Shown: piece by piece, positions 17,751 to 26,310 of the stretch
Numbering within the stretch: the stretch's first letter is position 1
Layout: each line of letters opens with the position of its first letter
Source of the DNA: Streptomyces fuscichromogenes
Lineage (GTDB): Bacteria > Actinomycetota > Actinomycetes > Streptomycetales > Streptomycetaceae
NCBI RefSeq assembly: GCF_014645815.1
Contig: NZ_BMML01000006.1
Location: forward strand, 461,074-525,073
Direction: 5' to 3'
DNA: 64,000 nt
Position numbers and translations under genes: made by a program
The notes under the pieces: model-generated
Told to the model about the DNA's origin: nothing
Database searches by the model: none
The model's input: only the letters and a program-made list of their open reading frames with translations

Positions 17751-18293
17751 TCAGAAGCCGACCCGCTCGTAGCGGAGCGAGGTGTAGCCAGAGTTGTCGG
17801 AGTAGATCTGCGCGATGCCGGCGGCCCCGACGGCGTCGACCCGTCGGGCCTGCAGCCGGATCGTTGTCGGCCCGCCGACTCTGATCAGCTCGCTGATCGG
17901 TGCGGTCTGGTTGCCGCCGGCGGTGGCGTCGCCCGCGTTCAGGTTGATGATCTGGTACACGAGCCGCTCGCTCTGCGGCAGCTCGGCGCCGGAGTTGACG
18001 TTCCACAGCCGCGCGGTGATGTACGTGTTGATGGCCGGAGTGCCCGCGAGGCGTCCGCGGACGTCCGCGTCGAGCGCGTAGGTCCCGGCCCTGGGGAGGG
18101 TGATCTCGAGCGGGGTGTCGGTCCATACCCCGCTCGGCAGGTTGACGGCCGTGTTCAGCTTTGCGATCCCCGCCTTCGCCGGGTGTGCGACCGTTGCCGT
18201 GGTCGCGTCGCTCGGCTCGGTGAACGCGGTCGCGGTGCCGATGAGCAGCGTTGCGGCGACGGCGGCGAGGCTGGTGCGCAGGACTTGTTTCAT
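17751..18293 (-). CDS. Small secreted protein of unknown function
   Basis: 180 residues. Clear Sec signal (MKQVLRTSLAAVAATLLIG, cleavage expected after TATA), then an all-beta domain (AGTYALDADVRG, INTYITARLWNVNSG, RVGGPTTIRLQARR) reminiscent of C1q/jelly-roll sandwich proteins. No catalytic motif is seen. ATG at 18293 has a near-perfect GGGAGGAACC ribosome site. It lies alone, with an AT-richer 300-bp region upstream shared divergently with the SpoIIE-type phosphatase gene. I do not recognise a characterised family. Confidence 0.8.
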   Translation of the reverse strand: MKQVLRTSLAAVAATLLIGTATAFTEPSDATTATVAHPAKAGIAKLNTAVNLPSGVWTDTPLEITLPRAGTYALDADVRGRLAGTPAINTYITARLWNVNSGAELPQSERLVYQIINLNAGDATAGGNQTAPISELIRVGGPTTIRLQARRVDAVGAAGIAQIYSDNSGYTSLRYERVGF

Positions 18294-18596
18294 GGTTCCT
18301 CCCGGACGAAGACGATGCGGACATGCCTCCGATAAGGTATGGAACCTGACACAATATGAATGTATTCAACATGCCGGTTGAACGGGTGACAGCGGCTCGC
18401 ACAGCAGCCGTACCGCTCGGCGTCGCCGCGCCGGAGCCCGAGGCCCAGGGCACCCTCTGTCGACGACGCCCATGGGATTTTCATGTGATAGCGCACATTT
18501 CGCGCGATAATGGACCTAGAGCGGGAGAGCCTCCCCGGAGCGGCCTGACAGGCGGTGACCCGGTCACGGGGGCTCCAGGCAAGGGAAGTGAGCAGG
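18294..18596. promoter_or_regulatory. Divergent intergenic region with a TTCAAC/GTTGAA inverted repeat
   Basis: This stretch separates the divergent secreted-protein and phosphatase genes and is locally AT-rich around 18330-18370. A perfect inverted repeat TTCAAC-6-GTTGAA lies at 18365-18382 and could be an operator. No unambiguous promoter hexamers or small genes were seen. Confidence 0.4.
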
Positions 18597-21488
18597 GTGT
18601 CGGTGGCCTGGGACCACATCGGCGGACTCGTTGACGCTCATGAGCGCTTTCTGTCCGGTGCGCAGGTCGAAAGAGACGTACGCGGTCCGATCCTCGAATC
18701 CTGGAAGCGATGCAGGTCAGAAGGGGTCGAGCCGCACGACGTGCTGCTGCCGTACACCCCTGACCTGGAGCTGGACGACCGTCTCATGCGGGCGATCGAG
18801 CCGGTGCTCAGGGATCTGACCGCGTCGTTCTCCAACATGAGCATGATCGTCGCGCTCTGTGACGCGCAGGCCCGCATGGTCCAGCGGTACGGCGGTGGGC
18901 GTCAGCTGCTCCAGCGCCTCGACGAAATCAACTTCGCCCCTGGTTTCGACGCCTCGGAGCGGGTCGCGGGCACCAACGGTGTCGGCACGGCACTGGCCGG
19001 GCGGGGCCCGATCTATCTCGCCGGCCGTGAGCACTTCTCCGACTGCCTGCAGCCGTTCAGCTGCGCGGGTGCGCCCATCCGCGACCCCCTCAGCGGCCGC
19101 ATCGAGGCGGTCCTCGACCTCACCTGTCTGCGCGGCGACAGCGACCCCGCCATGCTGCGACTGGTGCGGGAGGCCGCCCGCGACATCGAGACCCGGCTGC
19201 TGGAACAGGCCACGGAGCGGGAACGGGCACTGCTCGCCGCGTATCGGCGGGCCTGCCGCGACACGGACGGCTCCGGTGACCGGCCACCGCACTCCCCGCG
19301 CGCACTCTCGAGTTCCGGCCCCGAGCACGGCCGCCTCGGCCGGATCGACCTGGCCGTGCTGCGTGAGAAGGCCGAGGAGCTCCTCGCCACACCGCAGCGC
19401 ACCCTCGACACGGTGGCCCTCTCCGGCGGGCGGGAAGCCACGCTGTTGCGCCACGCGGTCACGGGAGCGGCAGGTGAGACGGGCGCGGTCGTCGAGGTCC
19501 GGCTCCTGGGCGGTCCGAGCCTGCGCCATGTCGGACTCACCGCGCCGGCCGAGCCGGGGCGGCCGACCGCGCTGACCGCGACGCCCCTGACCGCCGTGCC
19601 GGCGACGCCCTCCCCGGTGCCGAGGCGGCACGTCCGAGTACTCCCCCGTGCGGTCGGGCCGCCCCCGTCGGCGGCAGCGGCTTCGCCCGCCCTCACCGTG
19701 GCCGGCCCGCAACCCCGGCCCCGGGCCGGAACCGAGGGGAACGGCAGTGACTCCGGCTCGGCCGACGGCTGGGTGCTGCTCGTCGGCGAGCCCGGCGTCG
19801 GCAGGCTGGCCGTGCTGGCCCGCAAGCGTCTGGAACTGCTGCACGACGCCAGCGTGTGCATCGGAACCACCCTGCACGTCACCCGCACCGCGGAGGAACT
19901 GGCGGAGGTGACCGTCCCCCGGTTCGCCGATCTGGTGGTCGTCGACCTGCCCGACTCCGTGCTGCTCGGTGACGAGCCCGAGCCGCTCGGCGGACAGACG
20001 CCGCTGCGCCGGGTCGCGCTGGGCACCGTGCGCGAGGAACTGCCCGTGTACGGCGTCGGCGACCCCGTCCAGTACGTGCCGTCCACCCCACAGGCCCGCT
20101 GCCTGGAGACCGGGCAACCCGTACTCGAACCCGTCCTGGCCGACGCCGAGGGCTGGATCGCCCAGGAACCGGCACGGTTCGGCCGGGCGCTCTCGGTGGG
20201 CATCCACTCCCTGATCACGGTGCCCCTGCGGGCCCGCGGCACGATCCTCGGCGTGGCGAGCTTCTACCGCTCCGAGAAACCCGCCCCCTTCGAGGACGAC
20301 GACCTGTCCCTGGCCCAGGAACTGGTCGGCCGGGCCGCGATCTGTATCGACAACGCCCGCCGGTACACGCGTGAGCACAACACCGCCCTGGCGCTGCAGC
20401 GCAGCCTGCTGCCCCGCGGGCGGCCGGAGCAGAACGCCGTCGAGGCCGCCTACCGGTATCTGCCCGCGCAGGCCGGAGTGGGCGGCGACTGGTTCGACAT
20501 CATCCCGCTGTCCGGCGCCCGGGTGGCACTCGTCGTCGGCGACGTGGTCGGCCACGGTCTGCACGCCGCCGCCACCATGGGCCGGCTGCGCACCGCCGTG
20601 CACAACTTCTCCGCCCTGGAGCTGCAGCCCGACGAGCTCCTCACCCAGCTGGACGACCTGGTCGGCGGCCTCGACCCGGCTGAGCCATGGTCGGTGGAGC
20701 CCGGTCACCCGGACCCCGGAATCGTCGGCGCGACCTGCCTGTACGCCGTGTACGACCCGGTGTCCCGGCGGTGCACCCTCGCCCGTGCCGGGCACCCCCA
20801 GCCCGCGGTGGTCGGACCCGACGGGTCGGTGGAGTTCGTGGACCTGCCCTCGGGGCCGCCGCTGGGGCTCGGCGGCATGCCGTTCGGGACCGCCGAACTG
20901 GAGCTGGCCGAGGGCAGCCAACTGGTTCTCTACACCGACGGTCTGGTCGAGGACCGGTGCCGTGACATCGACGCCGGCCTGCACAAGCTCCGCGCCGTCC
21001 TGGCAAGCGCCGACCGGGAACCGGAGGACACCTGCGACGCGGTCCTGGACGCGCTGCTCCCGGCCCGGCCGGCCGACGACGTCGCCCTGCTGGTCGCCCG
21101 CACCCGCGCGATGGGCTCCGACCAGGTCGCCCAGTGGGACCTGCCCAGTGATCCGGCGGTCGTCTCCCGCTCCCGTGCGGCGGTCACCGCCCAGCTCACC
21201 GCCTGGGGGCTGGACGAGCTGGCCTTCGCCACCGAACTGGTCGCCAGTGAGCTGGTCACCAACGCCATCCGGCACGCCGTCGGCCCGATCCGGCTACGGC
21301 TGCTCCGCGATCGCGCCCTCATCTGCGAGGTCTCGGACGGCAGCAGCACGCTGCCCCGGCTGCGCCGCGCCAGGAGCGAGGACGAGGGCGGGCGCGGTCT
21401 CTTTCTCGTCGCCCAGCTCACCGAACGGTGGGGCACCCGCTACACCGGCGAAGGAAAGACCATCTGGACGGAACTGCCCCTGCCGTGA
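18597..21488 (+). CDS. GAF-GAF-PP2C(SpoIIE)-HATPase multidomain regulator
   Basis: About 963 residues. The N-terminal domain (about 60-200) is an AcoR-like GAF sensor (GFDASERVAGTNGVGTALAG, HFSDCLQPFSCAGAPI). A poorly conserved linker leads to a second GAF (about 405-585, ending SLITVPLRARGTILGVASF). A PP2C/SpoIIE phosphatase (about 600-830) has VGGDWFDIIPL, VVGDVVGHG and the metal Asp in LVLYTDGLVED. A C-terminal RsbW-like ATPase (about 845-960) has FATELVASELVTNAIRHA and GRGLFLV. It can both dephosphorylate an anti-sigma antagonist and phosphorylate or bind partners, integrating small-molecule signals with sigma-factor control. GTG at 18597 is chosen for AAGGGA ten bases upstream; GTG 18555 is possible. 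Confidence 0.9.
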   Translation: MSVAWDHIGGLVDAHERFLSGAQVERDVRGPILESWKRCRSEGVEPHDVLLPYTPDLELDDRLMRAIEPVLRDLTASFSNMSMIVALCDAQARMVQRYGGGRQLLQRLDEINFAPGFDASERVAGTNGVGTALAGRGPIYLAGREHFSDCLQPFSCAGAPIRDPLSGRIEAVLDLTCLRGDSDPAMLRLVREAARDIETRLLEQATERERALLAAYRRACRDTDGSGDRPPHSPRALSSSGPEHGRLGRIDLAVLREKAEELLATPQRTLDTVALSGGREATLLRHAVTGAAGETGAVVEVRLLGGPSLRHVGLTAPAEPGRPTALTATPLTAVPATPSPVPRRHVRVLPRAVGPPPSAAAASPALTVAGPQPRPRAGTEGNGSDSGSADGWVLLVGEPGVGRLAVLARKRLELLHDASVCIGTTLHVTRTAEELAEVTVPRFADLVVVDLPDSVLLGDEPEPLGGQTPLRRVALGTVREELPVYGVGDPVQYVPSTPQARCLETGQPVLEPVLADAEGWIAQEPARFGRALSVGIHSLITVPLRARGTILGVASFYRSEKPAPFEDDDLSLAQELVGRAAICIDNARRYTREHNTALALQRSLLPRGRPEQNAVEAAYRYLPAQAGVGGDWFDIIPLSGARVALVVGDVVGHGLHAAATMGRLRTAVHNFSALELQPDELLTQLDDLVGGLDPAEPWSVEPGHPDPGIVGATCLYAVYDPVSRRCTLARAGHPQPAVVGPDGSVEFVDLPSGPPLGLGGMPFGTAELELAEGSQLVLYTDGLVEDRCRDIDAGLHKLRAVLASADREPEDTCDAVLDALLPARPADDVALLVARTRAMGSDQVAQWDLPSDPAVVSRSRAAVTAQLTAWGLDELAFATELVASELVTNAIRHAVGPIRLRLLRDRALICEVSDGSSTLPRLRRARSEDEGGRGLFLVAQLTERWGTRYTGEGKTIWTELPLP

Positions 21489-21560
21489 CCCCCGGACGCC
21501 GCTTCCACATCGATCTCGGCGAACGGGAGCGGCGGATGCGTCCGGTGTGCGGGTCGTCGT

Positions 21561-21586
21561 CATGGGGTGACCTCATGGGGTGACCT
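21561..21586. repeat. Perfect tandem 13-bp repeat
   Basis: CATGGGGTGACCT occurs twice head to tail between the phosphatase gene and the secreted protein gene. It lies about 140 bp before the downstream start codon and could be a duplicated binding site or a replication-slippage product. Confidence 0.8.
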
Positions 21587-21722
21587 CGCAGCTGCCTGCC
21601 GCCTGGCGCACGCCCGGCGAAGCGCGCCCGCTGCGGAAACCCGCGCAGGTGTGCCGTACAACCCTGAAGGGGCTCCAGGGGTCTTGCGGGCATCCTGTCT
21701 TCCTAGTGGGGGTTGCATCACT

Positions 21723-23732
21723 GTGCGTGTGCGCAGCATCTCGGCCGTGACAGCGCTCGCGGTCACTCTCGGTCCTGTCGCCCTGATCGGGTCGACGGCG
21801 GGCTCCGCTGTCGCCGACAGCAGGGCCGCGCTGCCCGTCACGTCCAGCGGCGACATCATCGTGGACGGCGTTCACCAGCGGGTCTTCATCAGTGACCCGT
21901 CGGGAGGCAAGGTCGTCGCCACCGACTACGACGGCACCGTCATCGGGACGATCACCTCGCTGCCGCAGGCTGACGGTCTGGAGCTCTCCGCCGACTCGGC
22001 AACGGTCTACGTCGCCGTGCCGGGAGCCGATGAGATCGTGGCCATCGACACCGCGACGCTCACCGAGGCCGGGCGGTACGCGACGGGTGACGGCACGGAT
22101 CCGCAGCACCTGGCGCTCGCCGGCGGCAGACTCTGGTTCGGCTACGGCAGCGTCGGCCACGGCAACATCGGCTCTCTCGACCTGTCCGGCGGGCAGCCGC
22201 AGGTTTCCCTCGCCCAGGAGGCCGAGGGGACGTGGAAGGACGCTCCCCTGCTGGACTCGGCACCCGGCGCTCCCGACACTCTGGCGGCCGGCTCGCGCCA
22301 GTACTACTTCGCCCTCGGCATCTACGACGTGTCGTCCGGCACGGCCGACCGGACCGCGTTCCTCGGCGGGCAGGACGCCGCCATCGCCAACACCGCGGAG
22401 GACCTGGCGCTCACCCCGGACGGCACAGAACTCGTGGTGGCCACCGCGGCAGGCGACTTCCAGCCGGTCTTCCGGACCTCGGACCTGTCGCAGACCACCA
22501 GGTATCCGAGCGGCTACTCGGCACAACGGTCGGTGGATGTCGCGCCGGACGGCCTCGTCGCGGTGGGCACGGACACCTACGCCAACTTCACCCCCCAGGT
22601 GTCCGTCTACGAGCCGGGCGGCACGACCCCGAGGCGGACCGCCGATTTCACCGACGAACAGGGTGGAGTCTCCCAGGAGACCCTGCTCGACCGCGGCGAC
22701 CTCGCCTTCGCACCCGACAGCAGCCGGCTCTTCGCGGTCACACACGGTCTCTCCGGCAAGTACAGCCTGCGCGTCGTCACCGACCCCGGCAAGGCGGTCA
22801 CCGCCGTCACGGTGAACGCCCCGGCGACCGCCGACCGTGCCAGGTCGCTGACCGTCTCCGGCAAGGTCACGAACACGCTCGGGCTGCCCGCCGGGACCAC
22901 CGTCGCGGTGACCCGGACGGACCTGGAGTCCCCGAACGGCACGGCGCTGCCTGCCGCGACGGTGAAGGCGGACGGGACCTTCTCCTTCACCGACGTCCCA
23001 CCCGCGGGCAGCAAGGTCACCTACCAGGTCTCCTACGCCGGCGACGCCGATCGCACGGCCGCCTCCGCCTCCGGCACGGTCGAGGTCTCCCGGAACACGA
23101 CAGCCCTGACCGTGAACAAGAACGGCACCGTCCACGACTACGCCAGCAACGTGACGTTCACCGCCCACCTCGGCACGACGTACAAGAACCGGACGCTCTC
23201 GCTCTACGCGGACACCGCGGGCGACGGCAAGGGCAAGTACCTGGTCAGGACCGGCACGGTCAACAGCGGGGGCAACCTGTCGGTGACCTTGCCCCTGAAG
23301 CGCGACACCACGGTGAGCGCCTCCTTCTCCGGCGACGCGCGGACCGCCCCGAAGACGGCCACGAGCCGGGTGGGCGCGAAGGTCAAGGTGTCGCTGAGCC
23401 CGAGCCGCCACTACAGGACGGCCAAGGTCAACGGGTACACCACGTACTACTTCCGGAAGAAGACCAACCCGCTTCTCACGACCACGATGACGGCCTACCC
23501 CGGCCGCGCGCAGAAACTGGAGTTCCAGATCCACTCCGCCGGCGCCTGGCGGCCGGCGGGGTACGAGTACTTCAGGCTCGACTCCAAGGGCAGGTCGGTG
23601 GTGGAACTGCGGGGCACGCACCAGACCGGCCACTCGATGCGCGTGCGGTCGTCCTACATCGACAACTCCTCGAACGACACCGTGAACTCGACCACGCACG
23701 GCTCCTGGAAGTACTTCACCTTCACCAGCTGA
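21723..23732 (+). CDS. Secreted beta-propeller protein with Ig-like domains
   Basis: About 669 residues. A signal peptide (VRVRSISAVTALAVTLG, cleavage near AVA-DSR) is followed by a beta-propeller of YVTN-like blades (about 35-360: VFISDPSGGKVVATDYDG, TVYVAVPGADEIVAIDTAT, LALTPDGTELVVATAAG). Two Ig-like/Big domains follow (about 365-560: FTDVPPAGSKVTYQVSYAGD) and a C-terminal module rich in Tyr and Thr (about 560-669). GTG at 21723 is preferred because GGGG lies about ten bases upstream and the signal peptide begins there. Role unknown; probably surface binding or adhesion. A shortened, rearranged copy of its 3' part is at 45.35-45.73 kb. Confidence 0.82.
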   Translation: MRVRSISAVTALAVTLGPVALIGSTAGSAVADSRAALPVTSSGDIIVDGVHQRVFISDPSGGKVVATDYDGTVIGTITSLPQADGLELSADSATVYVAVPGADEIVAIDTATLTEAGRYATGDGTDPQHLALAGGRLWFGYGSVGHGNIGSLDLSGGQPQVSLAQEAEGTWKDAPLLDSAPGAPDTLAAGSRQYYFALGIYDVSSGTADRTAFLGGQDAAIANTAEDLALTPDGTELVVATAAGDFQPVFRTSDLSQTTRYPSGYSAQRSVDVAPDGLVAVGTDTYANFTPQVSVYEPGGTTPRRTADFTDEQGGVSQETLLDRGDLAFAPDSSRLFAVTHGLSGKYSLRVVTDPGKAVTAVTVNAPATADRARSLTVSGKVTNTLGLPAGTTVAVTRTDLESPNGTALPAATVKADGTFSFTDVPPAGSKVTYQVSYAGDADRTAASASGTVEVSRNTTALTVNKNGTVHDYASNVTFTAHLGTTYKNRTLSLYADTAGDGKGKYLVRTGTVNSGGNLSVTLPLKRDTTVSASFSGDARTAPKTATSRVGAKVKVSLSPSRHYRTAKVNGYTTYYFRKKTNPLLTTTMTAYPGRAQKLEFQIHSAGAWRPAGYEYFRLDSKGRSVVELRGTHQTGHSMRVRSSYIDNSSNDTVNSTTHGSWKYFTFTS

Positions 23733-24153
23733 GGCCGCGCCCAAGGACACGATGGCGCGCGCCGGCCACTCCTCGGCCCCGATGGGCGGTGGTGCCGACA
23801 CGCCTTCCAACCTGTGGTGGTGGTCCCGGAGCCTCGGACGGGGCCGTTCGCCTGCCCTCATAGGCGGCCGGTGCTGCCGGGCTCGCCAGCAGAGGTCGTC
23901 GCGAAAGGGCACGCCGGGGAGGCCGACCCAGGACGATCGACGATCGTTCAAATGTACGGATCGGCCCGATGCCCAACGGCATCCTCCGGCACCAACCGAC
24001 GGGGATCCGGGTTCGGCCGGAGCAGGCCAAGCCCGGTTCACCCGTGCGGCGTGCTTCCGGTCGTGCGGGCCAGGGCGCCGGGCGAGGGTGGCACTGGCCG
24101 CGGCCGTCGGGGTGGCGGCCCAGGCAGCGCCGCCGTCAGCGAGGGAGCCCCCG
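23733..24153. other. Non-coding stretch upstream of the alkylsulfatase gene
   Basis: No supportable gene. The first 70 bases resemble the sequence that follows the truncated copy at 45.73 kb (shared TGAGGCCGC and a GCCGACACG block), so the duplication included downstream DNA. A palindromic operator candidate lies at 23933-23947. Confidence 0.5.
23933..23947. promoter_or_regulatory. Perfect 7-1-7 palindrome, probable operator
   Basis: ACGATCG-A-CGATCGT is an exact inverted repeat about 207 bp before the start of the alkylsulfatase gene, followed by AT-richer TTCAAATGTACGG that could be promoter sequence. The form is typical of TetR- or MarR-type operators; no such regulator gene is adjacent. 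Confidence 0.5.
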
Positions 24154-26055
24154 ATGTCCCCCCACACCGAGGCCAGGCCCGCCGAGCCCGCCGTCGCGCA
24201 GGCCAACGACGCCGTGCTGCGCCGGTTCCCCTTCGACGACACCCGGGACCTGGAGGACGCGCGGCGCGGTTTCCTCGGCACGGCCGCGGAGAGCGTCGTC
24301 AAGGACGCCGACGGCCGTGCCGTCTGGGATCTCGACGCCTACGGATTCCTGGCCGGGGAGATTCCGGCCACCGCGAACCCGAGCCTGTGGCGGCAGAGCC
24401 GGCTCTGCTCCGAGCACGGGCTGTTCGAGGTCACCGAGGGCATCTACCAGGTCCGCGGGTTCGACCTGTCCAACATGACGGTCGTCGAGGGCGACCGCGG
24501 GATCCTCGTCATCGACCCGCTGCTGTGCGCCGAGACCGCGGCCGCCGCGCTCGCCCTGTACCGGGCCCACCGTGGTGAGCGCCCGGTGAGCGCCGTCCTC
24601 TACACGCACAGCCATGTCGACCACTTCGGCGGGGTACGCGGGGTCATCACCGACGAGGACGTGGCGGCCGGCGTCCCGGTCCTCGCCCCGCAGGGCTTCC
24701 TGGAGCACGCGGTCAGCGAGAACGTCTACGCCGGTACGGCGATGGGCCGGCGGGCGGCCTACATGTACGGTGCCGCGCTGCCCAAGGGGGAGCGCGGGCA
24801 GATCGGCGCGGGCCTGGGACAGACCACCTCGACGGGCTCGGTCACCCTGATCCCACCGACCCTGTACATCACGCGCACCGGGCAGACGGAGACCGTCGAC
24901 GGCATCCGCATGGTCTTCCAGCTCACTCCCGGCACCGAGGCCCCGGCCGAACTGAACATCCACTTCCCCAGCCACGCGGCCCTGTGCATGGCGGAGAACG
25001 CCACCCACAACCTGCACAACCTGCTGACCCTGCGCGGTGCCCAGGTCCGCGACCCGCGGGTGTGGGCCCGCTACCTCACCGAGGCCGTCGACCTGTTCGC
25101 CGCCTCCTCGGACGTCGCCTTCGCCTCCCACCACTGGCCGACCTGGGGCCGCGAGCGGGTCGTGGAGTTCCTGTCCGAACAGCGGGACCTGTACGCCTAC
25201 CTGCACGACCAGACCCTGCGCATGCTCAACCAGGGCCTGACCGGCCCGGAGATCGCCGAGCGGATGGAGCTGCCCCCGGCGCTGGAGCGGGCCTGGCACA
25301 CCCATGGCTACTACGGCTCCGTCAGCCACAACACCAAGGCGGTCTACCAGCGTTACCTGGGCTGGTTCGACGGGAACCCGGCCCACCTGTGGGAGCACCC
25401 GCCGGTCGAAGCCGCCAAGCGGTACGTGGAGTTCATGGGTGGTGCCGACGAAGTACTGCACCGGGCCCGGCAGTCGTACGCCGACGGCGACTACCGCTGG
25501 GTGGCGCAGGTCGTCGGGCAGGTCCTGTTCGCCGACCCGGACCACGCCGAAGCCCGCGGACTCCAGGCCGACGCCCTCGAACAGCTCGGCTACGGCAGCG
25601 AGAACGGCACCTGGCGCAACTTCTACCTGATGGGCGCCTACGAACTGCGCAACGGTTCCGTCGGCACCCCCACCGTCACCGCCTCGCCCGACGTGATCGC
25701 GGCCCTCACCCTGGACCAGCTCTTCGACGCCCTGGCCATCCGGGTCGACGGGCCGGGCAGCTGGGACGTGGACATCGCCGTTCGCGTGCACATCGCCAAG
25801 GGCGACTCCGTGACCGTGCGGCTGCGCAACGGCGTCCTCACCCACGTCACCGGCACCGGACCGGCCGCGGCCGACCCGGACGTCGAGATCACCCTCACCG
25901 AGGCCGACCTGCGCGCTCTCCTGCTCGGTACGCTCAAACCGGCCGACCTGGCGGCCCTCGACACCGTCGAGATCACCGGCGATCCCGGCCGGCTGACCGA
26001 ACTCGTCGGCCATCTCGGCATGCCCGACCCGGACTTCGCCATCGTCACACCTTGA
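24154..26055 (+). CDS. Alkylsulfatase-type metallo-beta-lactamase-fold hydrolase
   Basis: 633 residues, the size of SdsA-type alkyl sulfatases. Metallo-beta-lactamase core with the dinuclear zinc motif THSHVDHFGG (residues about 151-160) and the downstream ligands in ENATHNLHN near 280. A helical dimerisation region (YLGWFDGNPAHLWEHPP, near 410) and a C-terminal SCP2-like lipid-binding domain (about 512-633, TLDQLFDALAIRVDGPGSW) complete the family architecture. It should hydrolyse sulfate esters of alkyl chains, releasing sulfate and alcohol. ATG at 24154 has GAGGGAG upstream; the frame is open further upstream but without coding character. No signal peptide is evident, so cytoplasmic action is likely. 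Confidence 0.92.
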   Translation: MSPHTEARPAEPAVAQANDAVLRRFPFDDTRDLEDARRGFLGTAAESVVKDADGRAVWDLDAYGFLAGEIPATANPSLWRQSRLCSEHGLFEVTEGIYQVRGFDLSNMTVVEGDRGILVIDPLLCAETAAAALALYRAHRGERPVSAVLYTHSHVDHFGGVRGVITDEDVAAGVPVLAPQGFLEHAVSENVYAGTAMGRRAAYMYGAALPKGERGQIGAGLGQTTSTGSVTLIPPTLYITRTGQTETVDGIRMVFQLTPGTEAPAELNIHFPSHAALCMAENATHNLHNLLTLRGAQVRDPRVWARYLTEAVDLFAASSDVAFASHHWPTWGRERVVEFLSEQRDLYAYLHDQTLRMLNQGLTGPEIAERMELPPALERAWHTHGYYGSVSHNTKAVYQRYLGWFDGNPAHLWEHPPVEAAKRYVEFMGGADEVLHRARQSYADGDYRWVAQVVGQVLFADPDHAEARGLQADALEQLGYGSENGTWRNFYLMGAYELRNGSVGTPTVTASPDVIAALTLDQLFDALAIRVDGPGSWDVDIAVRVHIAKGDSVTVRLRNGVLTHVTGTGPAAADPDVEITLTEADLRALLLGTLKPADLAALDTVEITGDPGRLTELVGHLGMPDPDFAIVTP

Positions 26056-26245
26056 GCCGACGGCCCGGCGGGCCCGCACGCCAGTGGCCCAGGCATACCC
26101 GGGCGCGGCTTCGCACTGACCGGACCGCATCGTCTCGCGGCCTGGTCCGGAGTGTCCGTCGCGACGGCGCATGCACCGTGTCGGCCCAGCGCCCCGCGTT
26201 CCTCGGCACCGCGCATTCCGGCCGGCCTGCGGTCGGGTCGCCCCC

Positions 26246-26295
26246 GAGCCGGTGGACGGCTCCCGCGCCTTGACGCGGGAGCCGTCCACCGGCTC
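26246..26295. terminator. Bidirectional terminator with 22-bp perfect stem
   Basis: A perfect 22-bp inverted repeat with a 6-base loop (CCTTGA, 26268-26273) lies between the convergent alkylsulfatase and lipoprotein genes. Its symmetry and position suit termination of both transcripts; it lacks a long U tract, as is usual in Streptomyces. Confidence 0.88.
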
Positions 26296-26310
26296 TCCGT
26301 GGGATGCGGC

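Noticed and set aside
18717..21275. 852-codon frame antisense to the SpoIIE-type phosphatase
   Set aside because: It lies wholly within a well-supported gene, and its composition (Gly/Gln/Val/Arg-rich with no motifs) is that of an antisense shadow.
24136..26289. 717-codon open frame antisense to the alkylsulfatase gene
   Set aside because: It mirrors the high-GC third positions of the sense gene, is rich in Gly, Arg and Val without domain motifs, and crosses the strong terminator at 26246-26295.
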